A DNA stretch of 64,000 bases from CAZSNT01 sp964607765 (GCA_964607765.1 CAZSNT010000031.1:6844-70843); one strand, 5' to 3'. Positions 1 through 7,865 are shown, counted from the first letter of the stretch. The notes: generated by a model from the sequence alone, not told the origin. Translations and numbers: made by a program.

Positions 1-226
1 CCATTTTGCATGTGAGGGCACGGGAGTAGCGTACCGGAGGGTACGAGTGGCGCCTGGTTGGCCGCCCATTGCGGCGACCCGGTCCGCCCAGAGTCAGGGC
101 AGGATGACGCTAGGTCAAGCTATGGAACGACCACCCACGCGAGGCGGGTCGGGTCGCAGGGCCACGTGCGGGGACTCTTGTGCGCCTGTCTTGGCGCCTT
201 TGGGGCTGGCCCCGGATAGACGACAC

Positions 227-250
227 TGCCCGGCTCGCGGGAGCCGGGCA
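227..250 (-). terminator. Perfect 10-bp hairpin downstream of the first oxidoreductase gene
   Basis: A perfect inverted repeat with arms TGCCCGGCTC / GAGCCGGGCA and a 4-base loop lies about 40 bases past the stop codon of the minus-strand gene ending at 292. No T-run follows it on the minus strand, so it is a weak candidate for an intrinsic terminator. It may instead be an mRNA-stabilising hairpin or a copy of the CCCGGCTC..GAGCCGGG element also seen at 13459-13554. The rest of 1-291 shows no supportable gene. Confidence 0.4.
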
Positions 251-291
251 ATGTGTGGGCTGTCAATGAGTTACAGGCAGGTTGACCTCTC

Positions 292-1626
292 TCACACCAA
301 ATCGTCGCAGCCTGTCGGGATGGGCATGAAGACGCCGGGGCCCGGCTTCAGGCGCGCCTGCGGCGGGATCAGGTCCAGCTTGGACTGATTCAGCAGCCAG
401 TCCCAGGTAATGGTCCGGCCGGTGTAGCAGGCAATGCGCGCGCCGATCGCCGTCAGCGTGCTTTCCGCCACGCGGCGTCCCTCGTTCAGCGGCTTGCCGG
501 CGCGGATACTGGCGATCAGGTTGTTGTGTTCCTGCTGCTGGCCGTTGACGTGTTTGCCTTTGTAGCTCCACTCATTCTCACCGTAGCAGCGGCTGCGGCA
601 GTCGCTGGAGCCTTTGGTGCCGACGATCCTCTCGCCGTTGCGGCCTCGGCCCGGGCCGTGGCCGCTGAAGCTGAGGCAGCGGGCGCCGTTCGCGTACTCG
701 AACTCGCTGAACATGTGGTCCCAGATGTCGCCGTTGTATTTTTCCCAGCCGACGTCGCTGCCGTTGTTGTATTTGCGGCAGACGTCCTTGGCCTGACGGC
801 TGTAGTCACGCGTTCCGCGTCCGCCGGTTGCCGTGAATTTCACAGGCGGCCCGTCGAAGCACCAGTTGATGATGTCGATGTTGTGGATGTGCTGCTCGCA
901 GATCTGGTCACCCGAGAGCCAGTTGAAGTGGTACCAGTTGTGGCACTGCCATTCCAGCTCGCTCATTGCGTCGTTGGTGCCGCGGAACCAGATGCCGCGC
1001 CCGTACCAGTAGCACTGGCCGCCGACCAGTTCGCCGATGGCGCCGTCGTGGATGCGCTTCATCAGCTCGATACGGCCGAATTCATGGCGACGCTGTGTGC
1101 CCGCCACGATGGCGAGCCCCTTCTTCTCCGCGATCTCAGAGGCCTCGATGACCTGGCGGCAGCCGATGACGTCCGTGCCCACCGGCTTCTCGGTGAAGAT
1201 GTGCTTGCCTTCCTTGACCGCAGCCAGCATTTGCCGGCCGCGGAACGCGGGCGCGGTGGCCATGAGCAGCAGATCCGCCTCGCACTTCGCCAACTTCTCG
1301 TGACAATCGAAGCCGGAGAACACGTGGTCGTCAGCGATCTGGACGCGGCCTTTGAACTTGGCCTCCTTCTCCAGCCGGTCCTTGACTTTCCTGGCTTTGT
1401 CCTCGAACAGATCGGCCACAGCGACCACGACTACGCCGGGATCGGCCTGCAGACACTGCCGGATGGCTCCGTTGCCGCGTCCGCCGCAGCCGAGGAGTCC
1501 GACCTTGATTGTGTCCGAGCCCTGTGCGTATGCCTTGCCTGCCGTTATTCCGGCCAGCGTAGCGGCGCTGGCAACGGCAGCCGTGCGTTTGCTGGTTGTT
1601 TGCTTGTCGTCTTTCGGCGTTACCAT
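292..1626 (-). CDS. Gfo/Idh/MocA family oxidoreductase with export-like N-terminus
   Basis: This 444-residue protein is an NAD(P)-dependent oxidoreductase of the Gfo/Idh/MocA family, which usually acts on sugars, inositols or their derivatives; the substrate cannot be told from sequence. An alanine-rich hydrophobic stretch at about residues 14-34, preceded by Lys-Arg, looks like a degenerate Tat or Sec signal. The dinucleotide-binding loop GLLGCGGRGNG lies near residues 43-53, and the family hallmark EKPVGTD near 146, where the Lys contacts cofactor and substrate. The ATG at 1626 has AAGGA 8 bases upstream. The similar gene at 1709-3016 lies 82 bases upstream on the same strand, so the two probably form a transcription unit. 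Secreted or Tat-exported members of this family are abundant in PVC bacteria. Confidence 0.85.
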   Translation of the reverse strand: MVTPKDDKQTTSKRTAAVASAATLAGITAGKAYAQGSDTIKVGLLGCGGRGNGAIRQCLQADPGVVVVAVADLFEDKARKVKDRLEKEAKFKGRVQIADDHVFSGFDCHEKLAKCEADLLLMATAPAFRGRQMLAAVKEGKHIFTEKPVGTDVIGCRQVIEASEIAEKKGLAIVAGTQRRHEFGRIELMKRIHDGAIGELVGGQCYWYGRGIWFRGTNDAMSELEWQCHNWYHFNWLSGDQICEQHIHNIDIINWCFDGPPVKFTATGGRGTRDYSRQAKDVCRKYNNGSDVGWEKYNGDIWDHMFSEFEYANGARCLSFSGHGPGRGRNGERIVGTKGSSDCRSRCYGENEWSYKGKHVNGQQQEHNNLIASIRAGKPLNEGRRVAESTLTAIGARIACYTGRTITWDWLLNQSKLDLIPPQARLKPGPGVFMPIPTGCDDLV

Positions 1627-1708
1627 CAGCTATTTCCTTCACGAGTGAGTGTTGTGTGTTACAGCGGCGTGCGTTGGGCCCACATGTCGGTCAACCGACG
1701 CGGGGTGC

Positions 1709-3016
1709 TCACTTCTTCTTCTTGCCCCGTTTCTTCTTTGTTTTCGGTTCCTGACGCCAGCCTGACAGCTCGTACTTGTCCGGGTGTGCAACCGGATCGA
1801 TCGGCTTGGCGCTGCTCAGTTGCAGGCCTTCGTCGGGGAGAAGATTCAGCTTGCTCTTGCTGATGAACCAGGACCGTTTGAACTGCTGCCGGGAGTAGGC
1901 TGATTCCCGGGCCATGACGGCGCAGAGCGTGGCGTCTGTTCCCGTCTGTACATCGTTCACCGGCTTGCCGCTGCGTACGCTCTGGATGAGTTCCGCCAGC
2001 GCTTGCGTGCAGGGATCCGGTCTGGGGCCTTCGTGGATCCAGGCATTCTCGCCTTCGATGAGGCCGCGGCCGTTGCTCACGCCTTTGGTGCCGACCAGCC
2101 GATCAGCCACGCGCACGTCCGTGCCGTCGATGCCGCGAGCCATGCCGATCGTGCCGACGCTGCCCGGGTAGAAAAACTCGATGCCGACGTGGTCGTAGAT
2201 GTTGCCGTAGTCGGGGGATGTGTGGAACTGACGGCCGCCGATGGCGTGGACCGTATCGGGCATGGCAGCCGTGCCCCAATTCAGAATGTCCAGACTGGGG
2301 ACGAGCCGGTCGAGAACAATACCGCCGGACAGCCACGTGAAGTAGTGCCAGTTGCGTACCTGCCATTCGACGTCGCTCTGCCCAGGCTTGCGCTTGACCA
2401 CGGGCAGTGCCGGGCCGTTGTGGTAGAACTGCGCTGACACGATCGTGCCAATGGCGCCGTCCAGGATGCGGCTCATGGTCTCAATGCACGCGACGTCGCG
2501 ACGCTGCAGGGGCGCGGCGATGATTGCCAGTCCCTTTTCGGCGGCCTTGGCCGCGGCATCGGCGACCATGGCAATGCCCGCCGGGCAGACGGCCACGGGT
2601 GCGTCGGCGTACACGTGCTTGCCCTGGGCGACCGCCTCGGCTATCTGCAGGGGACGGAGGCCGGCGGGGGTTGCGATGATCACCAGGTCAACGTCGCCGA
2701 GGGCCATCAGCTTCTTGTAGCCTTCGAGGCCCGTGAAGCACCGGTTGTCCGGCACGCCGAACGCAGTCTTCAACTCCTGGAGCTGGTCTTGGAAGGCATC
2801 GGCCAGGGCGGTGACCTTGACTCCTTCCGCAGCCTTTACGCACGCTTTGGCGGCAGCCGTGCCTTGCCCGCCGCAGCCGACAACGCCGACGCGGATCGGG
2901 CCGGCCGTCTGGCCCAGAGCCAGGTTCACGCCCGGGCCAGCCAGGGCTACGGCCCCGGCGGTGGCAGCCGAGTTCCTTATCAGATCCCGGCGTGTCAGGT
3001 TCGAGTGGTCTGCCAT
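1709..3016 (-). CDS. Gfo/Idh/MocA family oxidoreductase, Tat-exported
   Basis: The protein has 435 residues from the ATG at 3016. That start is preferred over an upstream one because GGAGGA lies 6 bases before it and the protein then begins with a Tat signal (TRRDLIRNS at residues 8-16, then an Ala/Gly-rich hydrophobic core). A Rossmann motif GVVGCGGQG follows the signal. The position of the usual EKP motif reads ADAPVAV, so the canonical Lys is replaced; this suggests altered or lost catalysis and deserves checking. The C-terminus is an unusual lysine-rich tail (KTKKKRGKKKK). It is paralogous to the next gene downstream (292-1626). Substrate unknown. Tat export implies folding with bound NAD(P) before transport, as known for glucose-fructose oxidoreductase. 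Confidence 0.85.
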   Translation of the reverse strand: MADHSNLTRRDLIRNSAATAGAVALAGPGVNLALGQTAGPIRVGVVGCGGQGTAAAKACVKAAEGVKVTALADAFQDQLQELKTAFGVPDNRCFTGLEGYKKLMALGDVDLVIIATPAGLRPLQIAEAVAQGKHVYADAPVAVCPAGIAMVADAAAKAAEKGLAIIAAPLQRRDVACIETMSRILDGAIGTIVSAQFYHNGPALPVVKRKPGQSDVEWQVRNWHYFTWLSGGIVLDRLVPSLDILNWGTAAMPDTVHAIGGRQFHTSPDYGNIYDHVGIEFFYPGSVGTIGMARGIDGTDVRVADRLVGTKGVSNGRGLIEGENAWIHEGPRPDPCTQALAELIQSVRSGKPVNDVQTGTDATLCAVMARESAYSRQQFKRSWFISKSKLNLLPDEGLQLSSAKPIDPVAHPDKYELSGWRQEPKTKKKRGKKKK

Positions 3017-3139
3017 GGTCGCTCCTCCGTTGATATCGAAGCGTTGCACGTTGGTGAAAAGGACCACTATAACGTGTGAACCGGGCGCGCCAATCCGGGG
3101 AACACAGAGATTGGCGCTGTGAGACGGGGGGCCGGGCAG

Positions 3140-3355
3140 GAGCTAGAGCCTGTCCGGAAAGCCCTCCCAGGCTCTGTCATTGGTCATCTGTCATTGGTCA
3201 TTGGTGAGTTTTCTGCCGAAACGGGAGCCGGATTGCCCAAGATCTCACATCTGCACCAATCGAGATCGCTTCTGCGAAGTCTGTATCTCACTAATGACCA
3301 ATGACTAATGACCAATGACAGCGCCCTGAGCCCTTTCAGGACGGCATCGAGCTAG
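3140..3355. mobile_element. MITE-like element with long imperfect inverted repeats and heptamer arms
   Basis: GAGCTAG occurs at 3140-3146 and again at 3349-3355 as a possible target duplication. Inside it two arms of about 60 bases are inverted copies of each other. The inner parts, 3172-3209 and 3287-3325, are built from TCATTGG-type heptamers and match as inverted repeats with only a few mismatches; the outer parts (GTCCGGAAAG against GTCCTGAAAG) are also related. The central 70 bases hold no ORF. There is no transposase, so if mobile it would depend on an enzyme elsewhere. It could also be a simple repeat-rich hairpin. Confidence 0.5.
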
Positions 3356-3465
3356 GGACGGGCACGGGCACGGGCAGGGGCACGGGCACGGGCAGGGGCA
3401 CGGGCACGGGCAGGGGCAGGGGCAGGGGCAGGGGCACGGGCACGGGCAGGGGCAGGGGCACGGGA
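3356..3465. repeat. G-rich hexanucleotide tandem array (GGGCAC/GGGCAG)
   Basis: About 110 bases consist of GGGCAC and GGGCAG units in irregular order, ending 8 bases before the stop of the minus-strand ORF at 3474. The plus strand contains many GGG/GGGG runs spaced by two bases, so it could form G-quadruplexes. Being at the 3' end of the pseudopilin operon, it could act as a transcription roadblock, but this is inference. The region 3017-3139 between the upstream oxidoreductase and these repeats shows nothing else. Confidence 0.85.
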
Positions 3466-3473
3466 TGTAGGGA

Positions 3474-3662
3474 TCAGCGCAGGCGGAGGGTGTTGGCGCG
3501 AGCCTGGATCTCGTCGGCCTGACGTTTGTTGAGGTCACGCAGTGAGCGGTTCGCCTGCAGGGCGGCGCTGAGCGCCAGGAAGACGCTCGCAGCCAGGGCG
3601 AGGACGAACAGCGAGGCGAACCCCGCCTCGCGTCGTCGTGGTGTGGACTGTTTTCCGGTCAC
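3474..3662 (-). CDS. Very short pseudopilin-like membrane protein (PilX/GspK-like N-terminus)
   Basis: This 62-residue protein has a basic head, then a hydrophobic segment starting REAGFASLFVLALAAS (about residues 11-30) and a polar helix. It resembles the N-terminus of minor pseudopilins such as PilX or GspK, which also begin Gly-Phe/Ala and lack Glu at +5. Real GspK and PilX proteins are several times longer, so this is either a minimal pilin helix or a truncated gene whose 3' part was lost where the G-rich array begins. Its start overlaps the stop of the next gene upstream by 4 bases, as expected for the last gene of the operon. Its function is not known; the pilin assignment rests on context plus the hydrophobic helix. 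Confidence 0.5.
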   Translation of the reverse strand: MTGKQSTPRRREAGFASLFVLALAASVFLALSAALQANRSLRDLNKRQADEIQARANTLRLR

Positions 3663-4138
3663 GGTGTGTCCCCCTGTCTGCAGGCGACGATGCGTCTGTT
3701 GTGCTCGCGCAGTTTCCCGAGCACGGTTTCACGGTGAGTCAGGTGCAGGACGTAGCAGGTCGGACCGTGCGGGGTTGGTTCGCTGACGAGGCTGGCCGTC
3801 ATGCCGCGAGGGATCGGGACCGTCCGGGAGTCTCCTGCGCGATCCAGAACCAGCGCGTGGTGCGTGATGCGGGCGCAGGCTGTGCCCCCTGCCAACCGTC
3901 CATCGTCGGTTGCGGCGAGCTCCGCGTCGGCGTCGTGTACGAACTCCCGCCAGGCTCTGCTCAGTATGACCGTTTCCTGAGCACCGTAGGCGAGTGTCGC
4001 GCTCGAGCTGGAGTACTTCCACGACCTGACCCCGAGCTCGAGGGCGCTCCCTGCCAGCGCCATGCCGATGCACGCGGCAAGAAGAGCTTCCTGCAAGTGC
4101 ATCGGGCGGATACGGACGTGCTGTCTGTTACTGTTCAC
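3659..4138 (-). CDS. Pseudopilin-like protein (GspJ/PilW-like position)
   Basis: This 159-residue protein has a basic N-terminus, then MHLQEALLAACIGMALAGSA. That fits the prepilin pattern of a hydrophobic helix with Glu at +5 if cleavage follows Pro, but the usual Gly at -1 is absent. The rest is a globular domain with three Cys residues and no recognised motif. The start is GTG with GAGG 10 bases upstream, inside the 3' end of the preceding gene (11-base overlap), so the two are translationally coupled. Position and size match a minor pseudopilin of a type II secretion or type IV pilus-like system. The specific subfamily is inference. Confidence 0.55.
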   Translation of the reverse strand: MNSNRQHVRIRPMHLQEALLAACIGMALAGSALELGVRSWKYSSSSATLAYGAQETVILSRAWREFVHDADAELAATDDGRLAGGTACARITHHALVLDRAGDSRTVPIPRGMTASLVSEPTPHGPTCYVLHLTHRETVLGKLREHNRRIVACRQGDTP

Positions 4139-4502
4139 GGCGCGGGATCCTCACACTGGCCAACAGGCGATGGTCTTGCCGGACGATCTGAAGGACGATC
4201 TCGCCCGGGCGTTTCTCGGCCGCAGCGGCGACGTGGGTGAACCGACTCAGCTGCGAAGACGCAAACTCGCTGCGCAGCAACTCGGTTGCCCGGTCAGCCG
4301 CGGCTTCGGGTTCGGCCGCGAGGCGTTCGACCACGTTGTCCATCACCTGCAGGGCGGTCTGTTGCTGCAGGTAGTGGCGCTGCATGGTGTCGTTCAGGCG
4401 GAATCCGGAGTAGGCACCGGTCAACGTCAAGCCCAGCAGGACGGTGGCAGCGACCACCTCCATGAGGCAAAAGTCGGTGCGGCGTGTGATGCGTCCATTC
4501 AT
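4128..4502 (-). CDS. Pseudopilin-like protein (GspI/PilV-like position)
   Basis: This 124-residue protein begins with a short basic leader followed by FCLMEVVAATVLLGLTLTGA, a type IV prepilin-type helix with Glu at +5. The residue before the predicted cleavage site is Asp rather than Gly, which would normally hinder PilD-type peptidase. A globular domain of about 85 residues follows. It sits between the GspF-like gene at 4518 and the next pseudopilin, with a 15-base gap upstream and an 11-base overlap downstream. GspI or PilV is the nearest match by size and gene order, but I cannot prove the subfamily. Confidence 0.6.
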   Translation of the reverse strand: MNGRITRRTDFCLMEVVAATVLLGLTLTGAYSGFRLNDTMQRHYLQQQTALQVMDNVVERLAAEPEAAADRATELLRSEFASSQLSRFTHVAAAAEKRPGEIVLQIVRQDHRLLASVRIPRREQ

Positions 4503-4517
4503 GAGTTGTCCCGCCGT

Positions 4518-5654
4518 CTAAAGGATGGCAAAGATGGTGTTGAACAATGAACCGGCCAGGGACCAGACGATCCAGCCGACAATGATACTGTTAGCCAGGA
4601 TGCAGCAGGGCTCTGTCCAGCGGACAATCCGCCGTTGCCAGCGGTTCAGATCGTCAATCAGCCACTGCCCCGCGGTTTGGAAGCCGTCCTGGGGGCATTC
4701 CCGTGCGGCGGCGTTACGGATCGCCCAGTCGGTCAGGTTCGTGCCGAGACGCAGGTGTTCCCATGCGTCCGGCCACGCTGTGCCGGCACGCGCGCGCGCC
4801 GCAAAACTGCTCAGCTGCCTGCGGGCCCAGGGGCTGGACATGCTCTGCGCCGAAAGCTCGGCGGCATCGGGCACGTCCACGTCAGCGGCCAGGAACGCTG
4901 CCATCGCATTGGTTGCCTGCGCGGTTGCGGTCTGTCGCAGGTACCGCCCGACCCCGGGCAGGACAAGCAGCACCGGCTCGGTAGCCCGCCGTATGCCGCC
5001 GCTTCGGCGGCTCAACAGGCAGAGGACTCGGACGGCTGCGAATGCCCCGACCAGCACGATCAGGAACGGCGCGAACCGGTGCACGACCTCGCAGAGCAGG
5101 ATCAGCGCCCGGAGTGCAGTGGACATGTTTACGCCCATCTCTTCGAACATCCTGAAGAACTTGGGGACGATGAAGATCATCACCCCCATGAGCACCGACA
5201 TGAGGACGGAAAACTGGACCACCGGGTAGGTCAGGGCTGCCCGGAGTTGCGCGAATGTGCGCAGCGATCCGGTCAGGTTCCTGACCAGAAGCGGAAAGAC
5301 TGTCGTCAGCTTGCCCGAGGCGTCAGCGGCGCGGAGCGCGGGGACGAAATACGGGGGCAGGTACGGGGCCATATGACGATCGAGGGCCTGATGCAGGGGG
5401 GCGCCCTGGTCGAGATCGCCCGCCAGCATGCCTACACGTTCGCGCCACTGCGCCGCCTTTGGCGAGTGGCGTGCGAGTTCCGGCTCCCGCAGCATACCCC
5501 GCAGCGTCGCGACCAGCGGCAGATCGTGCCGCAGAACACGCGCCATGCGATCCAGAACGAACAGCGCAAAGCGTTGATCGCGACTGAGAGGCTGGCCGTC
5601 CGCCGTCATCGGTATGATGTCAAAGTTGCCCTGCACGCTGTTATGGCCTTCCAC
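4518..5654 (-). CDS. GspF/PilC-like inner-membrane protein (first of two)
   Basis: This protein of about 378 residues has the type II secretion F fold: two helical cytoplasmic domains separated by membrane segments. A strongly hydrophobic block lies near residues 150-175 (FSVLMSVLMGVMIFIVP), another near 205-225, and a C-terminal hairpin ends SLAGSLFNTIFAIL. GspF/PilC proteins form the membrane platform for pseudopilus assembly and normally bind a GspE/PilB ATPase, but none is present here. The annotated start is GTG with no good ribosome site; starts at 5636 (GTG) and 5609 (ATG) are possible. A 16-base direct duplication lies just upstream, at about 5670-5701. A second, diverged GspF copy lies immediately upstream. 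Confidence 0.8.
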   Translation of the reverse strand: MEGHNSVQGNFDIIPMTADGQPLSRDQRFALFVLDRMARVLRHDLPLVATLRGMLREPELARHSPKAAQWRERVGMLAGDLDQGAPLHQALDRHMAPYLPPYFVPALRAADASGKLTTVFPLLVRNLTGSLRTFAQLRAALTYPVVQFSVLMSVLMGVMIFIVPKFFRMFEEMGVNMSTALRALILLCEVVHRFAPFLIVLVGAFAAVRVLCLLSRRSGGIRRATEPVLLVLPGVGRYLRQTATAQATNAMAAFLAADVDVPDAAELSAQSMSSPWARRQLSSFAARARAGTAWPDAWEHLRLGTNLTDWAIRNAAARECPQDGFQTAGQWLIDDLNRWQRRIVRWTEPCCILANSIIVGWIVWSLAGSLFNTIFAIL

Positions 5655-5703
5655 GGTTGTTCGTCGGTCTGTTGAGTTGTTGCGCTGTCGAGTTGTTGGC
5701 GTG

Positions 5704-6759
5704 TCAGCTCGCGGGCGCTCCCATCCGCTCGTAGAGCTGGATCATGGGGGTGAACAGGCTGAGGATAACGCTCCCCGCGACGACGGCCATGCCTGCGAAC
5801 GTCAGGATCTGCCACCACACGGCAGCGCGGCGTGCGGCGGTCTGTGCTCGCTCGACGCAGTGCTCCTGCATGGCGGCCAGCTCATCTGCCAGCCCGTCTT
5901 CGCTGGTGTGACGCAGTACGAGCGCGAGCGGCTGCGGCAGGTGTGCCGCCACGGTTGCATCCGGCAGCGCAGTGCCAGTCTTGCACTGCTCACCAAGGGC
6001 GCGCAGCCTCTCGGCCAGATGATCGTCGACGGTCATGCCCGCCGAGACAGCGGCGATGGCGTCGAGAGGCGTTCCACGGCGCAGCAGCACGGCCCAGGTG
6101 CCGCACACACGGGCCATATCGAGGTTGACCATGACCGACGCCGTGCCCGGGCAGTTTCCCAGGATGCGCTGGAGCGCTCGTCTGGAGGTCAGGGTTTCGG
6201 CTGCCAGCCACACGAGCAGCGCGATGACCGCCACGTAGGCGGCCACGACGCCCGGCCAGCAGCTGACGACCCAATCGGCCAGACCGAAAAGACAGGCGGG
6301 CAGGCCGACGAGGGGCAGTTCGGTGACTGCCTGGATATCGCGTCCGAACTGGGGCAGGTAATAGCGCAGCAGAACAAGCAGCAGCGTTACGGCGAACCCA
6401 GCGGTGAGAAGAGGGTATGCCGCGATTTCCTTGAACTGCACGGCGACGTGTGAGGTGAATCGCGCCAGTGTCGCTGCTTCGTGGAGCACCTCGGGCAGTG
6501 CGCCGCTGGTCTCGCCGCCGCGGATCAAGGCCGTGTGCAGCTTCGGGAACCACCGCCGGTGCCGGGCCAAGGCTTCCGAGAGCGCTCCGCCCTGGGCCAC
6601 TTCCTCGGAGACTGCGGCCAACGCCAGCCGCAGACGGCGGTCGCTGCTGCCCTGTGCCACGCCCAGGATGGCATCGGGCAGTGGCAGGCCGGCTCGGACC
6701 AGGAGGCCCAGTTCGCGGTAGAACTCGGCCACGGGATCTGCAGTGGTGGGCGCTGGCAT
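5704..6759 (-). CDS. GspF/PilC-like inner-membrane protein (second of two)
   Basis: This protein has 351 residues from the ATG at 6759, with GGGAGG 12 bases upstream overlapping the stop of the preceding gene. It shows the GspF pattern: an N-terminal helical domain (FYRELGLLVRAGLPLPDAI), transmembrane segments near residues 145-165 and 200-220, a second helical repeat (ARVCGTWAVLLRRGTPLDAI) and a C-terminal membrane hairpin. GspF family members contain two such repeats, so this is a complete protein. Two non-identical GspF proteins encoded in tandem suggest a heteromeric platform. No ATPase, secretin or prepilin peptidase gene is present in the window. Confidence 0.8.
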   Translation of the reverse strand: MPAPTTADPVAEFYRELGLLVRAGLPLPDAILGVAQGSSDRRLRLALAAVSEEVAQGGALSEALARHRRWFPKLHTALIRGGETSGALPEVLHEAATLARFTSHVAVQFKEIAAYPLLTAGFAVTLLLVLLRYYLPQFGRDIQAVTELPLVGLPACLFGLADWVVSCWPGVVAAYVAVIALLVWLAAETLTSRRALQRILGNCPGTASVMVNLDMARVCGTWAVLLRRGTPLDAIAAVSAGMTVDDHLAERLRALGEQCKTGTALPDATVAAHLPQPLALVLRHTSEDGLADELAAMQEHCVERAQTAARRAAVWWQILTFAGMAVVAGSVILSLFTPMIQLYERMGAPAS

Positions 6760-6767
6760 GATAGCGG

Positions 6768-7451
6768 TCAGCCTCCCAGGTAGGTGATCATCTTGATAAG
6801 CGGCCCGAATGCCACGTGGCACAGCACGAACCCGACAAGCGGATAGGCAACCAGGCCTGCCAGCAGGAGCGCACGCGACGCAGCGGCCTCCCGGCGCAAC
6901 AGTGCGGGCACGTCGAGCTGGCCCCGCATATGCTCAAGCCATCCCTGCACCACGGTGGGAAGCACGATGAAAAGTAGCAGCAATGGCACCAGCAGCAAGC
7001 GGAAGCGCCAAAAGCAGACAACCGCGCGGAACGCCGCGGCGCTCAACGGCGGCATGCTCCACCACGTTGCGGCCGCACCGGTAGTGTACATGTAGGAGGA
7101 AGCAATGAGCCCGGGCACCGCGAACACAAGACCCGGCAGACAGAACACGAGCACGTTGCGCAGCCACCGGCACAGCCCTCCCAGCCAGACCACGGCAACG
7201 GTCCACACGCTTCCGAACGTCCTGCCGTTGAGCGTGTGCCCGACTTGGTACTCCGCAGTCAGTTCATCGACTGTCCCCAGTCGGCGCAATGCTTCCAGGA
7301 AGGCCTGCTCGTCTGTCAGGCCGGTGTCGATCAGGTTGTTGGCTTGCTCCAGGAGGTGGTCTTCGAGCTCGGACAACTCGCCGGGCGAGCAAGCCGCGCG
7401 GGCGAGCATGTCCAGCCGCCATCCCCGGACGCGTTTCAGCAGGAGAAACAT
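6768..7451 (-). CDS. HAAS-type membrane protein partner of PadR
   Basis: This 227-residue protein has a soluble N-terminal helical domain of about 75 residues (LEDHLLEQANNLIDTGL, then QAFLEALRRLGTVDELTAEY). It matches the HAAS / permease-prefix type of domain typically encoded next to PadR regulators. Four or five membrane helices follow (about 85-110, 115-130, 145-165, 185-225). The ATG at 7451 lies inside the padR-like gene (16-base overlap), which couples their translation. The family is thought to work with PadR as a membrane-linked sensor or anti-regulator. Here it also directly precedes two GspF-like genes, an arrangement I do not recognise as standard. Confidence 0.7.
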   Translation of the reverse strand: MFLLLKRVRGWRLDMLARAACSPGELSELEDHLLEQANNLIDTGLTDEQAFLEALRRLGTVDELTAEYQVGHTLNGRTFGSVWTVAVVWLGGLCRWLRNVLVFCLPGLVFAVPGLIASSYMYTTGAAATWWSMPPLSAAAFRAVVCFWRFRLLLVPLLLLFIVLPTVVQGWLEHMRGQLDVPALLRREAAASRALLLAGLVAYPLVGFVLCHVAFGPLIKMITYLGG

Positions 7452-7777
7452 GGGGACAGCTCCTGAAGATCGGACAGCGTGGAATTGACCGCGCTCCAGT
7501 GTTCGAGCTCCGTGGCAAGCTCACGCTGACCCCGGGCCGTGATCCGGTAGTAGCGGCGCTTTCGACCCGACACAGGCTTGCCCCAACGCGACGCGATCAG
7601 ACCGGCCCGCTCCAAGCGGTGCAGCACGGGGTAGAGCATTCCGTCAGTCCACTGCAGTCGCTCGCGGGACAGCACACGGACCTTGCGGATGATGTCATAG
7701 CCGTAGCTCTCGCCTTTGGCAAGAATGGACAGGACAATGGGCTTCGACGATGCGGCCACCAGTTCTTTGGATACCAT
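7436..7777 (-). CDS. PadR family transcriptional regulator
   Basis: This protein has 113 residues from the ATG at 7777. It is a winged-helix DNA-binding protein: a helical region with SYGYDIIRKV, then the recognition and wing segment (DGMLYPVLHRLERAGLIASRW, GRKRRYYRITARGQRELA) that defines PadR. It is the first gene of the operon PadR-HAAS-GspF-GspF-pseudopilins. PadR proteins usually repress their own operon by binding an AT-rich dyad over the promoter. An AT-rich region with repeated CTATGTAT lies 60-90 bases upstream of the start, overlapping the predicted promoter. The effector is unknown. Confidence 0.9.
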   Translation of the reverse strand: MVSKELVAASSKPIVLSILAKGESYGYDIIRKVRVLSRERLQWTDGMLYPVLHRLERAGLIASRWGKPVSGRKRRYYRITARGQRELATELEHWSAVNSTLSDLQELSPCFSC

Positions 7778-7828
7778 GGTCTGTTCTCTCGTTTTCGCCG
7801 CGTCCACCGCGGCTGATGCATAGTGCGT

Positions 7829-7865
7829 CTATGTATACAATACCTAGTGTTGCTATGTATGTCAA
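7829..7865 (-). promoter_or_regulatory. Promoter and possible PadR operator for the pseudopilin operon
   Basis: On the minus strand a perfect -35 TTGACA (7865-7860) is followed after 17 bases by TATTGT (7842-7837). The octamer CTATGTAT occurs twice on the plus strand, at 7829-7836 and 7853-7860, flanking the -10 and touching the -35. This placement suits a repressor site for the PadR protein encoded just downstream. The promoter match is direct; the operator role is inference. Confidence 0.6.
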
